This document shows positions 11,516 through 22,691 of a DNA stretch of 64,000 nt, piece after piece (the stretch's first letter is position 1; every line of letters starts with the position of its first letter). The stretch is taken from assembly GCA_022592435.1 (NCBI GenBank), contig JABYQS010000173.1, positions 1 to 64,000 of the forward strand. Direction: 5' to 3'. The notes below the pieces were generated by a model, which had not been told where the DNA came from, did no database searches, and saw nothing but the letters and a program-made list of their open reading frames with translations. This stretch comes from Cerioporus squamosus. Lineage: Eukaryota; Basidiomycota; Agaricomycetes; Polyporales; Polyporaceae. A program made the position numbers and the translations under genes.

Positions 11516-13787
11516 ATGGATGTGTTGTCGCATGTCTCGGTCTCTGCATCCTCCGCCCCCACCATCTTACTGCTTCTTCTGCTCGTCCTCGGGGCGTATG
11601 TCCGGTACCAGAGGAATGCCGAGTACCACTATCCTCCCGGACCGACGGCCTTGCCACTACTCGGCAACATCCACCAGCTGCCCCTAGAGTACCAGCCCGT
11701 CACGCTGGCAGAGTGGGGCAGGAAATACGGTAACCTAATTTCCCAATGCAGTCGCCGATGGTCTGCTTATTGTCTTCCACAGGCGACATCGTCTTCGCGA
11801 AGTTCTTTCGCACACCCGCCATCATTCTTAACTCGAGGGAAGCCGCCGAGGAGCTGCTCGAGAAGCGCAGCGCGAAGTACTCTGACCGCCCCCGCTTTAT
11901 CCTGCTGAACGAAATGTGAGCACCGGTCTCACCATACGACGCCTCCGAACGCCACGACATCTAACCCTTACGCCCCCGCAGCATGGGATGGGACAGCGTC
12001 ATCAATATGATGCCGTACGGCGACCGCTTCCGTAGGCATCGCAAGTGGTTGCAAGACGCACTGATGCCGAAGTCGGTGCTGCTCTCGTATCGTCCGATGC
12101 AGCGGCGGGAGACATACACCTTCCTTGCTGGGCTCTGCGAGACTCCCGACCGCGTCAATGACCACATCAAAAGGTAAGTGCCGGCAGAACCTACTCCTCC
12201 ATAAGGCAATCGACAACTGAGCTGTGTCGTATCTTAATAGGTGGTCTGCGTCGCTCGTCTTCGATGTGGCGTACGGTCATCGGATTGCTTCGCTCGACGA
12301 CGAGCTTGTCGCGCTCAACGAGCGAGTTACGGAAGAGACGGTTCTCGCCGGCAGCCCCGGGTCGATGCTCGTCGATTTCTTCCCAATACGTACGTTCTCA
12401 CGTGCGCCGGTCTCATGCCCTTTTTCACCCACCATCCGCAGTGAAGTCGTACCCTCTTTGGTTGCCTGGCTCGGGATGGATGCACCAGGCACTCTTCGTC
12501 CGGAAGGTGCTGCGCCAGAGCCTGGACATTCCTTACGAGAGAGTATACAGCGCTCTGGTTAGTCCGCACTTTCTGCAACGTTATTCCCGTCTGACGACTC
12601 TTGCCTCTGCAGAAAGCCGGAACTGCGCGGCCGTCCGTCGTCGCGTCGCTGTTGGAAGCAGCAGTCACGGAAGGAAAGCTCACGCCGGCTCACGAAGACG
12701 ATATCAAGGGCGTGGCGGGGGCCATTCTAGCCGGTATGTGTTAGTGACCTCACCTGCGCTCGAGTGTGCTAACACGTTCGATGCAGCCGGATCAGACACC
12801 GTGAGTACGATAGTTGGGTCCTTGAGACTTGTCCGCAATGCTGACTGGCTGCTCTATAGACCCTGACCGCTCTTAGGACATTTGTCATGGCCATGATCCT
12901 CAATCCCGATGTCTATAAGAAGGCACAGGCCGAGATAGATCGTGTAATCGGCGAGGAGCGGCTACTCGACTTCGACGATCGCGAGAAGCTCCTGTACATG
13001 GACTGTGTGATGAAAGAGGTTCTCAGGTACGACGCTCACTGGCATGCATAGAATGCGCCTATTTGCTCACGCGGTGATCGTTAGGTGGAATGCGCCCGTG
13101 CCTTTAGGTTAGTTGGTGGCACCAGCTTCCGCACCGCACCTGAGGCTTCTTGCTAACGCGTTGCTCTGCAGGTGTACCCCACAGAGCTATTGCTGATGAC
13201 GTTCATCGGGGGTATAATATTCCCGAGGGCGCCATGATGATGCCCAACATATGGTCCGTGACATACTCAGTTCTTATGCAATGTGCAGTGGTATCGACTG
13301 ACGAGTTATGTCAGGTGGATGACCCAGAACCCTGAGCTCTATGCGAGCCCGAGCGATTCAACCCGGATCGCTTCTTGCAGATGTCGCCGGAAGAAGCGGA
13401 GCAGAAGGATCCGCGCAACGTCGTTTTCGGCTTCGGGCGTCGGTATGTGGTACTGAATGGTGCCTTCTTCATCACAGTACTGAATCCCCTCAAGGTTCTG
13501 TCCAGGGATGGCGTTCGCGGACACGAGCCTTTGGATTACATGCGCAAACGTCATTGCGACAATGGATCTATTCTACGCCAAAGACGACGCCGGAAAGGAC
13601 GTGATACCTGAAGGAGGGTTCTACTCCGGTTTCATCAGGTACGCCCAGTCGATAGTCCAGCCTTTGTTAGCTGACACGCATGCGCTGCGATAGTCACCCC
13701 AAGGAGTTTACATGCGTCTTCCGCCCACGTTCAGAGACCATACACAAGCAGATCACCCACATGCATGCAATGACCGTAGACGCTTAG
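11516..13787 (+). pseudogene. Cytochrome P450 monooxygenase with an apparent -1 frameshift
   Basis: A microsomal P450. It has an N-terminal membrane anchor (ILLLLLLVLGAYV), the proline hinge PPGPTALPLLGN, the C-helix region RRHRKWLQDAL, and the I-helix motif AAGSDTT created by splicing near 12786-12860. The K-helix MKEVLRW (E-x-x-R) ends near 13025 and resumes after the intron. The heme-binding signature FGFGRRFCPGM is formed by joining 13444 to about 13500. The C-terminus (EFTCVFRPRSE) ends at 13787. About ten short introns are present. The problem is in the conserved PERF segment: after NPELYASP the frame must shift by one base near 13346-13352 to read ERFNPDRFLQMSPEEAEQ. No splice site can explain a single-base change. 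As written the protein stops early and lacks its heme ligand, so this is a recent pseudogene or a sequence error. The rest is well conserved. Confidence 0.85.
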
Positions 13788-14123
13788 TACCCGCGCTCGT
13801 CTATGTATAATATCAACGTATTCAACGTTTGTAGTGAGTAAGGCCCTTGTATCTGATGTCTGCGGCTCGGACATTGCAGGACACCGCAAGACGGTCAATC
13901 ATCTCATCGTTGCATGGAACAAAGATCATGACATATCAAAAGGAGACAAGGCATCCAGAATGACACACTTGACCAAGCCTGTATGCGCAAGGAGACAATC
14001 CTTGAAGCACGACGGCGAGAGCTGCGCATGCAAGCTGGCCGCTCTGCTCTCTGAGCTATAAAAGAGGTCCTAGTTGCAGCGGTGCCAGCCACGATCATCG
14101 TCTCCCCTCTAGTGGCGAAGACA

Positions 14124-14828
14124 TGAGTGGCGACACGCGCCTCCGCATTAGCATCACCCTCCAACCTCACAGCTCCTCACAGACAAACTTCTCAACACGA
14201 CGCCGTAGTGAGTACCATTCAACCACTTGAGCCACTTCGGGAGGTTGACTCTATTGTATCTTGCAGGGCAGTCTGATCGCACTCCAAGTCAATCGACGAC
14301 ATCCCGCTACACAACGCTACGCGTCGAGACGACGGGCCAAGACACAGCACCAGTCGCGATGCAAGCATCCGCGTATGGCAAGCGCAAGACGACGCGTGCT
14401 CCCAAGAATTCGACTCCCAGCCACTTCGTATACCCTCATGTCTTCCTTCCAGCTTTAATGCCAAACCTCGGATGCGCGCTCAGAGCCGGTCTCCGTGCGC
14501 AGACCCAACTCTCCCCGAGTCGTGCTCGCCTTCTGGACGCAGTCCCCATTGCCAAGGCCATGCCGGCGTCTTCTGACACCGAGACTGCGGGCCACACTGT
14601 CGATCTCCTTGCGAGGAGGTCTTCCTGTTCATAGGAGAGCTACAGGCCGACTCCTTGACGACCCTGACCCTGTTCGAAGACGACTCCCAGCCGGTGACTT
14701 CTTCGCCGCGAGTGGTGAACGTTCCAAGCATATTCGCCGACGAGTTCAAGGAGCATTGCGGCTCGGCGACCGAGGATACCAGCACGTTCGCGGACGAGCC
14801 TCCTACCGACGAGACGACCCTGCAATAA
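14124..14828 (+). CDS. Possible small disordered protein gene or remnant
   Basis: The ATG at 14124 opens MSGDTRLRISITLQPHSSS, followed by a plausible intron (gtgagt near 14208 to ttgcag near 14267). This joins in frame to a basic Ser/Thr-rich stretch containing MQASAYGKRKTTRAPKN. A later block, about 14635-14828, reads like coding sequence (GELQADSLTTLTLFEDDSQ, ending DETTLQ then TAA), but it is in a different frame and I could not find a convincing splice join. I do not recognise the protein. It could be a disordered nuclear protein, or a decayed gene. The codon pattern is the main support. Confidence 0.35.
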
Positions 14829-15031
14829 CACTTCTCCGACGTGCGCTCTGAGCCGGTTATAGAGCGTCCCCCGGAAACCCCACCCCGGCCCAACCACCCT
14901 TAGGCCTCAAGGCTCTAATTGGTGAGATGGTTTGTCCTCCTTCTTCTTGGTGATTACGCTCACGCTGCCACCTTGACGCGCAGACTTCATACGTTCCATT
15001 CCAAACTATACCCCAGCCAACGTTTACAATC

Positions 15032-15524
15032 ATGGGTCGAGTTCACGCTAAGAAGTCGCGGCCGACTCCTGCAACGGCACCCCTCGACACCCCAGCGCAA
15101 GCCGCCCAACTGCGCGCCGAAACCAAGCGAAAGGAGAAGGCACTTGCGGCAGTCAAGGAGAACATGGCACCGATCAGCGAGCTCACCCCCGTGCCCGTGC
15201 GTCTTGCTACGTCGCCTTATGCCCTATACCTTTGACGTGGTCAACCACGGCCACGAACTCTACCAGTTCTCTACGCGGGACGACTGTGGTCAGCCTCGTC
15301 GCATGCTCCCCGAGGCCAAATGGCAGATGGGTCAATCTCCATCGAGCACCCGGCGGTCGCCTAGTACGTCGCCCGCACGAAAGAGTCACTCGAGAGGTCG
15401 AACGCACGTTACTGGGCGAGTCCATTGGGCTGGCCATGGCATACAACGAGCGGAAGATGCATCTCATGGTGGAATGCGGAGAAGGCAGGGGTGGTTGGGA
15501 CGAGGATTCTTGGGCGGTCTGACA
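15032..15524 (+). other. Possible coding remnant, unknown
   Basis: An ATG at 15032 codes MGRVHAKKSRPTPATAPLDT, then a charged helical stretch with AAVKENMAPISEL. About 130 bases later a second frame carries ERTLLGESIGLAMAYNERKM and ends at about 15522. These blocks look coding but their join is unclear. No family was recognised; the KEN tripeptide is noted but is not enough to infer a cell-cycle role. Confidence 0.3.
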
Positions 15525-15848
15525 TGACCATGTCGAGCGGATGCTCGATCTATCAAGGCCGCGTTTCCCCTAGCCGCGCTCTCGCTCATGGGCTCTCCTC
15601 GAGAGGGACGCGTAGCCCGAGCGGCATCCTGCACGTATCCCAAGTGAGTACTGTTTAGTAGATCATTTAGAAGTAGTCAAATATCGGTAATGAAAAGCTA
15701 CGCACCTGTCGACTCTATATATGCGAGAGTACATAGTATGTACACCAAGTTAGACATCGTGAAGTCGCGCTCTCGATTGTTGCGTCATTAATGTCGGTGC
15801 GCCCACGTGATGGTCACCGGAAGTATAAGTACGCAGCTCTGAGAGCAA

Positions 15849-15876
15849 TCACTGGGTTTTACCACCCCCTGGTTCA
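15849..15876 (+). repeat. Left terminal inverted repeat
   Basis: 28-base repeat starting TCACTGGGTT, perfectly inverted at 17169-17196. Confidence 0.75.
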
Positions 15877-17168
15877 ATGTCAAGGAGGTGGAAGGAGGTG
15901 TAAGAGCGGTATTTACTTGTGGGTGAAGTATTGGATAAGCTTTGAGGGTAAACTTAATTCGAGTAGGTATAACAGATAATAAGCGCGAGAAATACTCGAG
16001 ATTCAACTAGGTGGTCGACTTGCCATCCCTACTAGCAGCTATCCTTCCGTCTGAACTACGTGGCCCACTCGACGTAGCAAGGAGGGCAGACCGCTGGACG
16101 GTATCCCCCGTTTTCGTTCCTTTCGGGCACTTGCCAATATAATAGAAATTTAGGACTTAAGAATAATTGCCATTGAATTGCTACGATACATGCCACAGCG
16201 TATACGGTACAGTAATACTTAGACGTACGTGATTGCATCAGTTGCGAAAGCACTCGCCACAGCTGATCTGAGAGCCTGCCATCTGCGAACACCTGAAAGC
16301 CAATAGAAGGTTGTCAATATCGTGCAGGGGCCACGATTAGGTGGGGTCCGGACACTCACCAGTACCGTTAACCCTCTGAGTCCGTCCGGCGACGTCGATC
16401 CGGGCGTGTATGCAGCCAAAAAGCGGTCACGTAGAACACAGCTGTACGTGTGTAGAAGTGCTCAGCAGGACAGGATAGCAGTGAATGCATATATGCGCTC
16501 ACCGGAAAAAAGGTGGAAGGCGACCAGACGTGGAGGTTCTGCATGGTAGTGGATTGAGACGTCGCGGGAGAAGGACAGATCTAGAGAGAGCGACGAAATT
16601 GAAGGCTTGAAGAGTGCTCACCCGTATGCATGGTACCATACCCGGACGCTACTCCCTGTAGCAGCCCCTCCGCCCAGGTCTCGGACACGTTAGGCGGGAA
16701 GTCTGAGTGTAAGTCATCAGCAGAGAGTGTCGGAGCGCTGCCTGCCTGCTTACTCTGTGACGCCAGTACAGGGAGTTCACGAGAAGAGATAGGTGGGGGT
16801 GGTGGTGGTAAGAGACAACGAAGATGTAGAGGCGACTTGGGAAGCGAGGGCGGATTTTGATGAAGTCATGGAGCGCCGGCGTAGACCCTCTGCCCAGTGT
16901 TCGAGTAGCACTCAGAGTTAATCCTCATCCAGAGGTCGGAGTATAGGACATCGACGAGAGCGAGGAGTCGAAGTTAAACTAGGTGCAAGTGGCCGGTTGC
17001 TTCAAGTTTACTCGCGCGTCGTCCATGGCTCGAGGACGCAGACGCCTCAAGCGTGGGACTCCGGCAAGCCTTTGGACCTAGCTGAACTAATTTGGACTTG
17101 TAATAAGCATTCTATTTGCGGGATTTCACTACGTTTGACTAGCTAAAACTCCCAAATATACTGACAAG

Positions 17169-17196
17169 TGAACCAGGGGGTGGTAAAACCCAGTGA
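17169..17196 (-). repeat. Right terminal inverted repeat
   Basis: Exact reverse complement of 15849-15876; ends AAAACCCAGTGA on the plus strand. Confidence 0.75.
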
Positions 17197-17894
17197 ATGG
17201 TTGCAAGTACTGCATCTTCTTTCCTACCATCACCATTGATGACAACATACCATCCATGCCGCTCCGAGTCTGCCATCGCCGTTCGCCACGACGAACTCGT
17301 CGCTGCCCGGAGCGTCAACGACATGACCTCGCCTGAGCAGAGACCATTTCCCCGCTGTACCTTGCTCTACCGCTGAGTGATCCCTTGGCTCTCCAACTCC
17401 TACTTCAGCTTGTGCCATCGATAACGTTCAACCAGCTGATCTCCCTAGACTGATTTAAGGGGCAGATTTCTCCCGACTTATGGCGCCAGGAGCTTCCCTG
17501 CCAGTGGTACCATGCATATATGCGTGGTAAGTGTTTCTGCCATTTATTTCATGCCTCTCCACATATGCGCCTTTCCGAGACCTACGAGGTCTCCTCGTCC
17601 CGAACGCGTCCTCCTCGCGTCAGCCTGAGCGTCTCCACAATGGACGCGAACGACACGTGCCATTCACGGGACCGTGAACTCGGCCATTGTTCCCCAAATT
17701 TGGTGAAACCGAACCATGGTTCTCGAGGACGTTCAGGTCGTCGTGCACGAGTTGCCTCGTCCTCCGCTCGGACAAGCACCCCCTCTTGATGCTCAGCTTC
17801 TGCTCTAACTTATGACTTCGTTCTTCTCTTAACGCTTTCACTCTCAGTGCTCCATCCTTTGTTACGTTCCCCGGACACAAGCCGTATAATCGAG

Positions 17895-19960
17895 ATGAGT
17901 GACGGTTCCTCGTGAGTCTTCCTTTGTTCTCCCGGTCCCTCGACCTCCTCGCCTCATCAGTATCTCTGCAGGAGCAGCAGGGAGACTTCCCCGGTGCGTC
18001 TCCTACAGGATAGGCTGGCATACGAACGCGCCTTGACATGTTTCGCAGAGGCGTTATCGGCCGCACTCTCCAGGTTCAGATGCTGGTAGTGTAGCCCCCA
18101 GCCCGTGGCAGGGTTCGTCGAGCACGCTTCATCCGTCTTCGTTTCAGTCTCCCGACCCGTCTCCCGCCCCACTTCTGCGGCAGCCAGTGGGTTTCGGCGC
18201 TAGTTCCAATGCTCCATCCTATCATGCATCCCATTCCTCTCCCTCCCCTCATGACTACCATCCATCGCGAGACGTCTCCAATGAGGACTACACGCATGCG
18301 CAGAGAGGTAGATCCTCCAAGGGAAAGGAGAGGGAGAGGTCGTCACATCAGAAGTCGAAAGATATCGCGCGGAAGGGAAAGGAGAGGGACAAAGGAACAG
18401 TCACTCAAACGGCGGTTTACGCCTCTCTTCCCCATTCACAACCTCTGCCTGCTCAATTCCCTCCCGACGCTCACAAGAAGAAAGCCTTCCGCATCAACGC
18501 CTACGCGAACGATCCCGGTGCAGGAGGCACACCCTATAACACGAATAGTGGCCCGTACGGCGCAGCCTACCGAGCTGACGTCGGTCCTCCGCCAGCGAGT
18601 AACACTCGTCCACCATTTACTTCTTCCCAGCCCAGCCACCACCGCGCGCTACCACAAGTCCCTTCGGATCCGAACCTCCAACCTAGATCGTCATACTATC
18701 GTCACGACTACGAGAAGACACGCGAGAGTGCCCCCGCTAATCGCGCGAAGCAAGCAGCAGCAGCATCCGCAAACGCGGCACCTCCGTCTCACTTATCCAC
18801 ACCACATCACAGCGACACCCATTCTCGTTATACTACCCCCGCACATAATCCAGACGGCCACGATCGCCGTCCACGTTCTAGCAAGACCAAGGATACCCAT
18901 ATGTACCCCGCTGACCCCCCTTATACCGCTCCTCAACCACACTACGGCGACACCCATGACTCCTTCCAGTCTGACTACTTCGATGCAGGCTACTCTCAGC
19001 CGCACTATGCTGACGCTGCGTATCAGCCTGTTCAGACTCCTGCCACACAGACGCCCTCTCATGCGCCTCCACGAGAGAAACGACACAAGTCGCGATCCCA
19101 TCGTCATCAGCACTCGTCCGCACCCGTTCAAGTGCCTCAACCGCATCAGCTGCCTCCTCCCCAAGGGGATGGCGCGCAGGCTTCTGTCCGGGTATGTCGC
19201 GTCCTGACGCTGTTGATCGAGGACAAGCGGAGCGGAGACGGAGACGGAGAGAACATGTTGACTGAAGTCCGGGTCCCGCTCAAGCAAGTCGACGGCGGCG
19301 ATGTGGGCTACTGGGTCGATGCGCAGGATGTGACCGAAGAGCTCCAGAAAGGACCCTCCAGGATCGATGGTGAGCGCTGTTTACAAGCGCATCCGTGTCG
19401 CATGTATTGATCTGAGTTCTAGGACGCGCGAAGGTCTACACGCTGAGGGGGAAGTACAAGCAATACTTCTTGAGAATCTCTGCGGATGGCGAGCAAGTTT
19501 GCCAATCTGCGAACCTCAAAGTCGCGTCGGACAGGACCCTGGAAATCTTCATTGAAGATGTATGTCAAAAAGTCTTGTACCATCACATCCATTGACGGTC
19601 GTGATTTTCTAGAATCCTCCGCCTGTTGGGATGCCCGTTGCACCTCCTACCCCTCCACCTCAGTTCGAGCGCGGGCTCCTGACTCCGATCACCGACCCTA
19701 TGACTACTCCCTCCCCAGCGCCGGCGCCGATGTCGCTGCCAGGGCACAAACGGGCCAGTCACTCGAGTCTGTTCAGCAGCGATGACTACCCGTCGCCCGC
19801 AGCGGACGAGCAGAAGTTTGATCACGGGGCGATCGCATCGGCGTCCAAGCAGAAGAAGCGCGCCCGTTCGTCAAGCTTCCTGGTGGAGATTCGCAGTCCC
19901 TCGGGCGCCAAGCTCTGGTCCCGCGCGGGCGCCTTGCCTAATCGGGCATCCGGCCTCTAA
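17895..19960 (+). CDS. Ser/Pro/His-rich disordered protein with unrecognised C-terminal domain 'A'
   Basis: I do not recognise this family. A likely start at 17895 (MSDGSS) is followed by tiny exons, then a long exon in frame with GSSSTLHPSSFQ (about 18112 to 19370). It codes about 330 residues of low-complexity Ser/Pro/His/Tyr sequence with basic patches such as KEKRHKSRSHRHQ-like runs. A folded-looking block follows: RVLTLLIEDKR, MLTEVRVPLKQV, GYWVDAQDVTEELQKGPSRI. After an intron (19370-19424) comes VYTLRGKYKQYFLRISADG and LKVASDRTLEIFIED (ends about 19560). The last exon is Pro/Ser-rich and contains a basic KQKKRARSSSF, possibly a nuclear signal, with a stop at 19958-19960. The domain recurs at 31894-33344, where it is joined to a second domain that is missing here but present at 28150-29505. 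This gene may thus be the 5' half of a split gene. Confidence 0.65.
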
Positions 19961-20606
19961 AACGCCCGCTTGGCGTTCCCCTGGCCCCTCTCTGCTCTCC
20001 CTGGCCCCCGGAGTGCGCGATCGACGAGCGAGCGGATAATGGGGGGTCGTCCGCGTCGTCGGATGTCCCATTCCGGGCGGGATTGGGTCGGAGCTCGAGG
20101 CGGCGGCGTGCCGGGGGACTTGTCGGCCGGCAGAGGACTTACCTAGAAAATTAAAAGCCGTTATTCCTCCTGGCAGTCGAGAGAACCTAGTAAGAAAGCG
20201 GCGTGGTCTATTAGAGGTCCCCAGCGGGACGTGCAAGATGCACGAGTAGTGGGCTATACAGATACGCGACTATACAGGAACTGAGCTATGTTCATGAGGT
20301 CGTGAATGGAATGATTGTCCGGGCGGCGCGAGGGCGCGAGGACGAGTGCCGCGGTGTAAACGAGAACGGGGAGGGCGCGGCATCCGTGAAATCGTAAGGA
20401 CAGTAAAAGCGGCTCAATACTGGAGCCTGTCGTGGTCGGATGGTCGTCAAGAAAGTGAGCATGGGGTGTAGTTACAAAGGAGTGGATGGGCGGGAGAGGA
20501 CGCCCTGTTGGGGGGTGCAAGGGACTGCTGAATGCAGGTTAGCATGCCGGCACTCCAGGAGAATGGGGACATAGAACTCGCCTCACAGAAGTGACGGTCT
20601 GCACGA
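19961..20606. other. Left boundary region of the recombinase-bearing segment
   Basis: GC-rich 650 bases between the domain A gene and the SAP gene. No gene seen. It holds gccgggggact at 20110-20120, which recurs at 28134-28144. Confidence 0.4.
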
Positions 20607-22440
20607 TCAAGCGTCGAACTCGAGCTGCGGGTCCAAGTCGTCTGGCTCGTGCTGCGGGCAGAGTGGGCGGACAAGCTCCCACTGCTGCGCGACATCCTCG
20701 TAGTCGCAGAGGAGCTTGCGCCACTTGACAGCGATGGCCTGGTTCTTCTTGCAGACGTAGCTCTTCCCGTCCTTCTTGTAGCTGAAGCGACCATGGGCGT
20801 CGGGGTGGGTGAGGTCGCCGCCAAAGAACCAGAGCGCTGCCGCGGCGTCCCTGTTGTCGTCTGTCTTGCGTCCGCCCTGTAGCGCATCGAGGATCTTCTG
20901 GAAGTTGAGATGTTTGCCTTCCTCGTCAGTGTACTTCGCCCAGAACGCGTCTTCCGAATCGAAGCGTTCGCGTTCCAAGACTAGAAACTGGATATATGGA
21001 TCAGAACGAGTAGATTGGGCAGTCACTGACTACGCACCCTCCAGTTACCCCACTTCACCCGGACGAGGTCCCATGCATGCTGCTTGATGCCGACTCGCTT
21101 TTTGTAGAACCGCTCCCAATGTTTGATGGGTATGCCACGGCCGTTGACGGTGAGGAGGTTCGAGTCGTGCCACTCCAGGAAGAGCCGCGGGAGGTCGTTG
21201 GCGAAGCTCACCTTCGGCGGACTCGGCACCTGGGTCCTGTCGAACGCGAGCTCCTCGCCGTCGAGGTCGAAGATCAGCAGGTTACCGGGCGGTATCCCCT
21301 CTCGCGGGATGGTGATGCGCGAAGGGACAAGAGGCTGAGGTGAGTGAGAGGTTGCGACGGCTCGGCAGGTGTTCGTTGGTGGAACTTGAGGAGGTACGAC
21401 GAGGCTTACATCGAAGCCCCCGTTCAACGTCGTGCTGATTGCCCCGGGAACGCCGACCAGTGAAGATGATGGTGGGTACGCAAGATGAGAGCTGATGCTG
21501 TTGAGCACAGAGGCGGGGTGACCCGGAGCGTGCGAGAAAGAAAAGCCGCCAGTATATCGTCCAGATGAGACCATCGTCTCGAGATGGGACATCTGAGACC
21601 GCATGGCCCCAAACTGGCTGTGCAGTTCCCGGTTGATGGTGACCATCTGTCGTTCGATTCGTCGGATGGCCTGGTGATATGATAGAGTCAGATCTGGGAT
21701 GTAGCGCGTGGGTGCCCGCAACGCCTACCTTGGGTAGTACTACTGTCTTGCTCTGGTGCTCCCTGTCTGCGCTCCCGACATTTGCTTGTGTCTCCTCACT
21801 GGGTGCTGTCACGGTGACTGCGTCTGGACTTGTGTTGCCTTCGAGGGCCTGAGCCACGGTGTCTGTCTGCGCGGTGCGCTTGCGCAAGACTGCAGTGGCC
21901 TATGACAATGTGGGAACTGGGTAGTGTTTTGGGAATCGCGCGGGCTTGACTACTGACACTCACCCACGCATCGTTCGCAGCCTCTCTGTGCTCAGACATC
22001 TGGACTATCGGCCTCGTCTCGTAACCGCCCTTCTTGGGCTGGAAGGTAAGCTCGGTTTCTCGTGCTCCGAAAACCTCGAGGGTACGCGCGGCAGTGAAGT
22101 CCTTCGCTGCGGTTCGCTTGGATATATCCCCTCGCTGACGCCCTCGAGCCGGCAAGAGTATACTGCATTCATTCGATCTATAGTCAGCCTGAGGCTCACG
22201 TCTGACATGGGCAGATCCAAGGCGTACCTGTTCCATTCCTCCGGATTCTCCGAGAACTTGCGAAGGCGTTCAATTAACTCCGCTTGCTTGCCTGACTTCG
22301 TGAGACCAAAGGACGCCAGGTGATTCTTCAGCTCTGCGACTTTCGGCGGCGGTTTGCTGGGACTGGTAAGCTCCTAATTGCATGACAGCGTCGAAAACTA
22401 GACTCACATTTTCAACTCGAATGTTTTGAACTGACGATCA
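20607..22440 (-). CDS. SAP-domain / coiled-coil / Gcr1-like DNA-binding protein, partner of the tyrosine recombinase
   Basis: A probable DNA-binding accessory protein of a mobile element. Near the N-terminus (about 22245-22365) a SAP motif is clear: VAELKNHLASFGL, then KQAELIERLRKF, the L-x-x-L...GL...G-K-x-x-L-x-x-RL pattern of chromatin- and nuclease-associated SAP domains. A middle coiled coil follows (IRRIERQMVTINRELHSQF). The C-terminal part (about 21040-21230 and 20607-21000) has WHDSNLLTVNGRGIPIKHWERFYKK, then VRVKWGNW spliced to FLVLERERF, and ends in an acidic PDDLDPQLEFDA. The Trp-rich segment recalls the Gcr1-C / Crypton-type DNA-binding region, but that is my inference. At least four short introns are needed. 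The first exon is uncertain (start near 22440). It is head-to-head with the recombinase, about 250 bases apart, implying a shared promoter. Confidence 0.7.
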
Positions 22441-22444
22441 TCTC

Positions 22445-22691
22445 GATTGATGCTCTGACCTGGACATGGCAAGGTAAGTATGTCGCAATCCCTGCGCGAC
22501 CTCCCTTCATTATTCAATGACATAGTGTACAAGTTAGAGAGTAGTTTGACCGAGCTCGCCCCCTGTTATTCCCTCGCCTGTGGCCTCCGATCATTCGACT
22601 AAATTAGGATTTACCCGCCTCAGCCACAGTGTTCCCACTGACCTGCCAGTTCTCCCTTCACTCCATCGTTACTTGTACTTGACAACACACG
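22445..22691. promoter_or_regulatory. Divergent promoter between SAP protein and tyrosine recombinase
   Basis: About 250 bases separate the two head-to-head genes. The segment is comparatively AT-richer and is the only possible promoter for both, so coordinated expression is likely. No specific operator could be defined. Confidence 0.4.

Larger units (their letters stand above)
15849..17196. mobile_element. Non-autonomous TIR DNA transposon candidate (~1.35 kb)
   Basis: The left end (15849-15876) begins TCACTGGGTTTTACC. The right end (17169-17196) is its exact reverse complement over 28 bases, and similarity continues loosely to a GTCA motif a few bases inside on both sides. The two ends face inward, as in the terminal inverted repeats of a cut-and-paste transposon. 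The interior has no recognisable transposase and no long open frame, so it would be non-autonomous. I could not identify a clear target-site duplication: the flanks gagagcaa and atggttgc do not match. The superfamily is therefore unassigned. An old insertion, or two solo ends brought together by chance, are alternatives. Confidence 0.6.

Noticed and set aside
15849..17196. Target-site duplication next to the inverted-repeat element
   Set aside because: Flanking 8-9 bases (gagagcaa / atggttgc) do not match; no superfamily can be named.
18209..19207. 332-residue alternative frame inside the domain A gene
   Set aside because: Overlaps the +1 frame in low-complexity sequence and does not continue through the splice sites or domain A.
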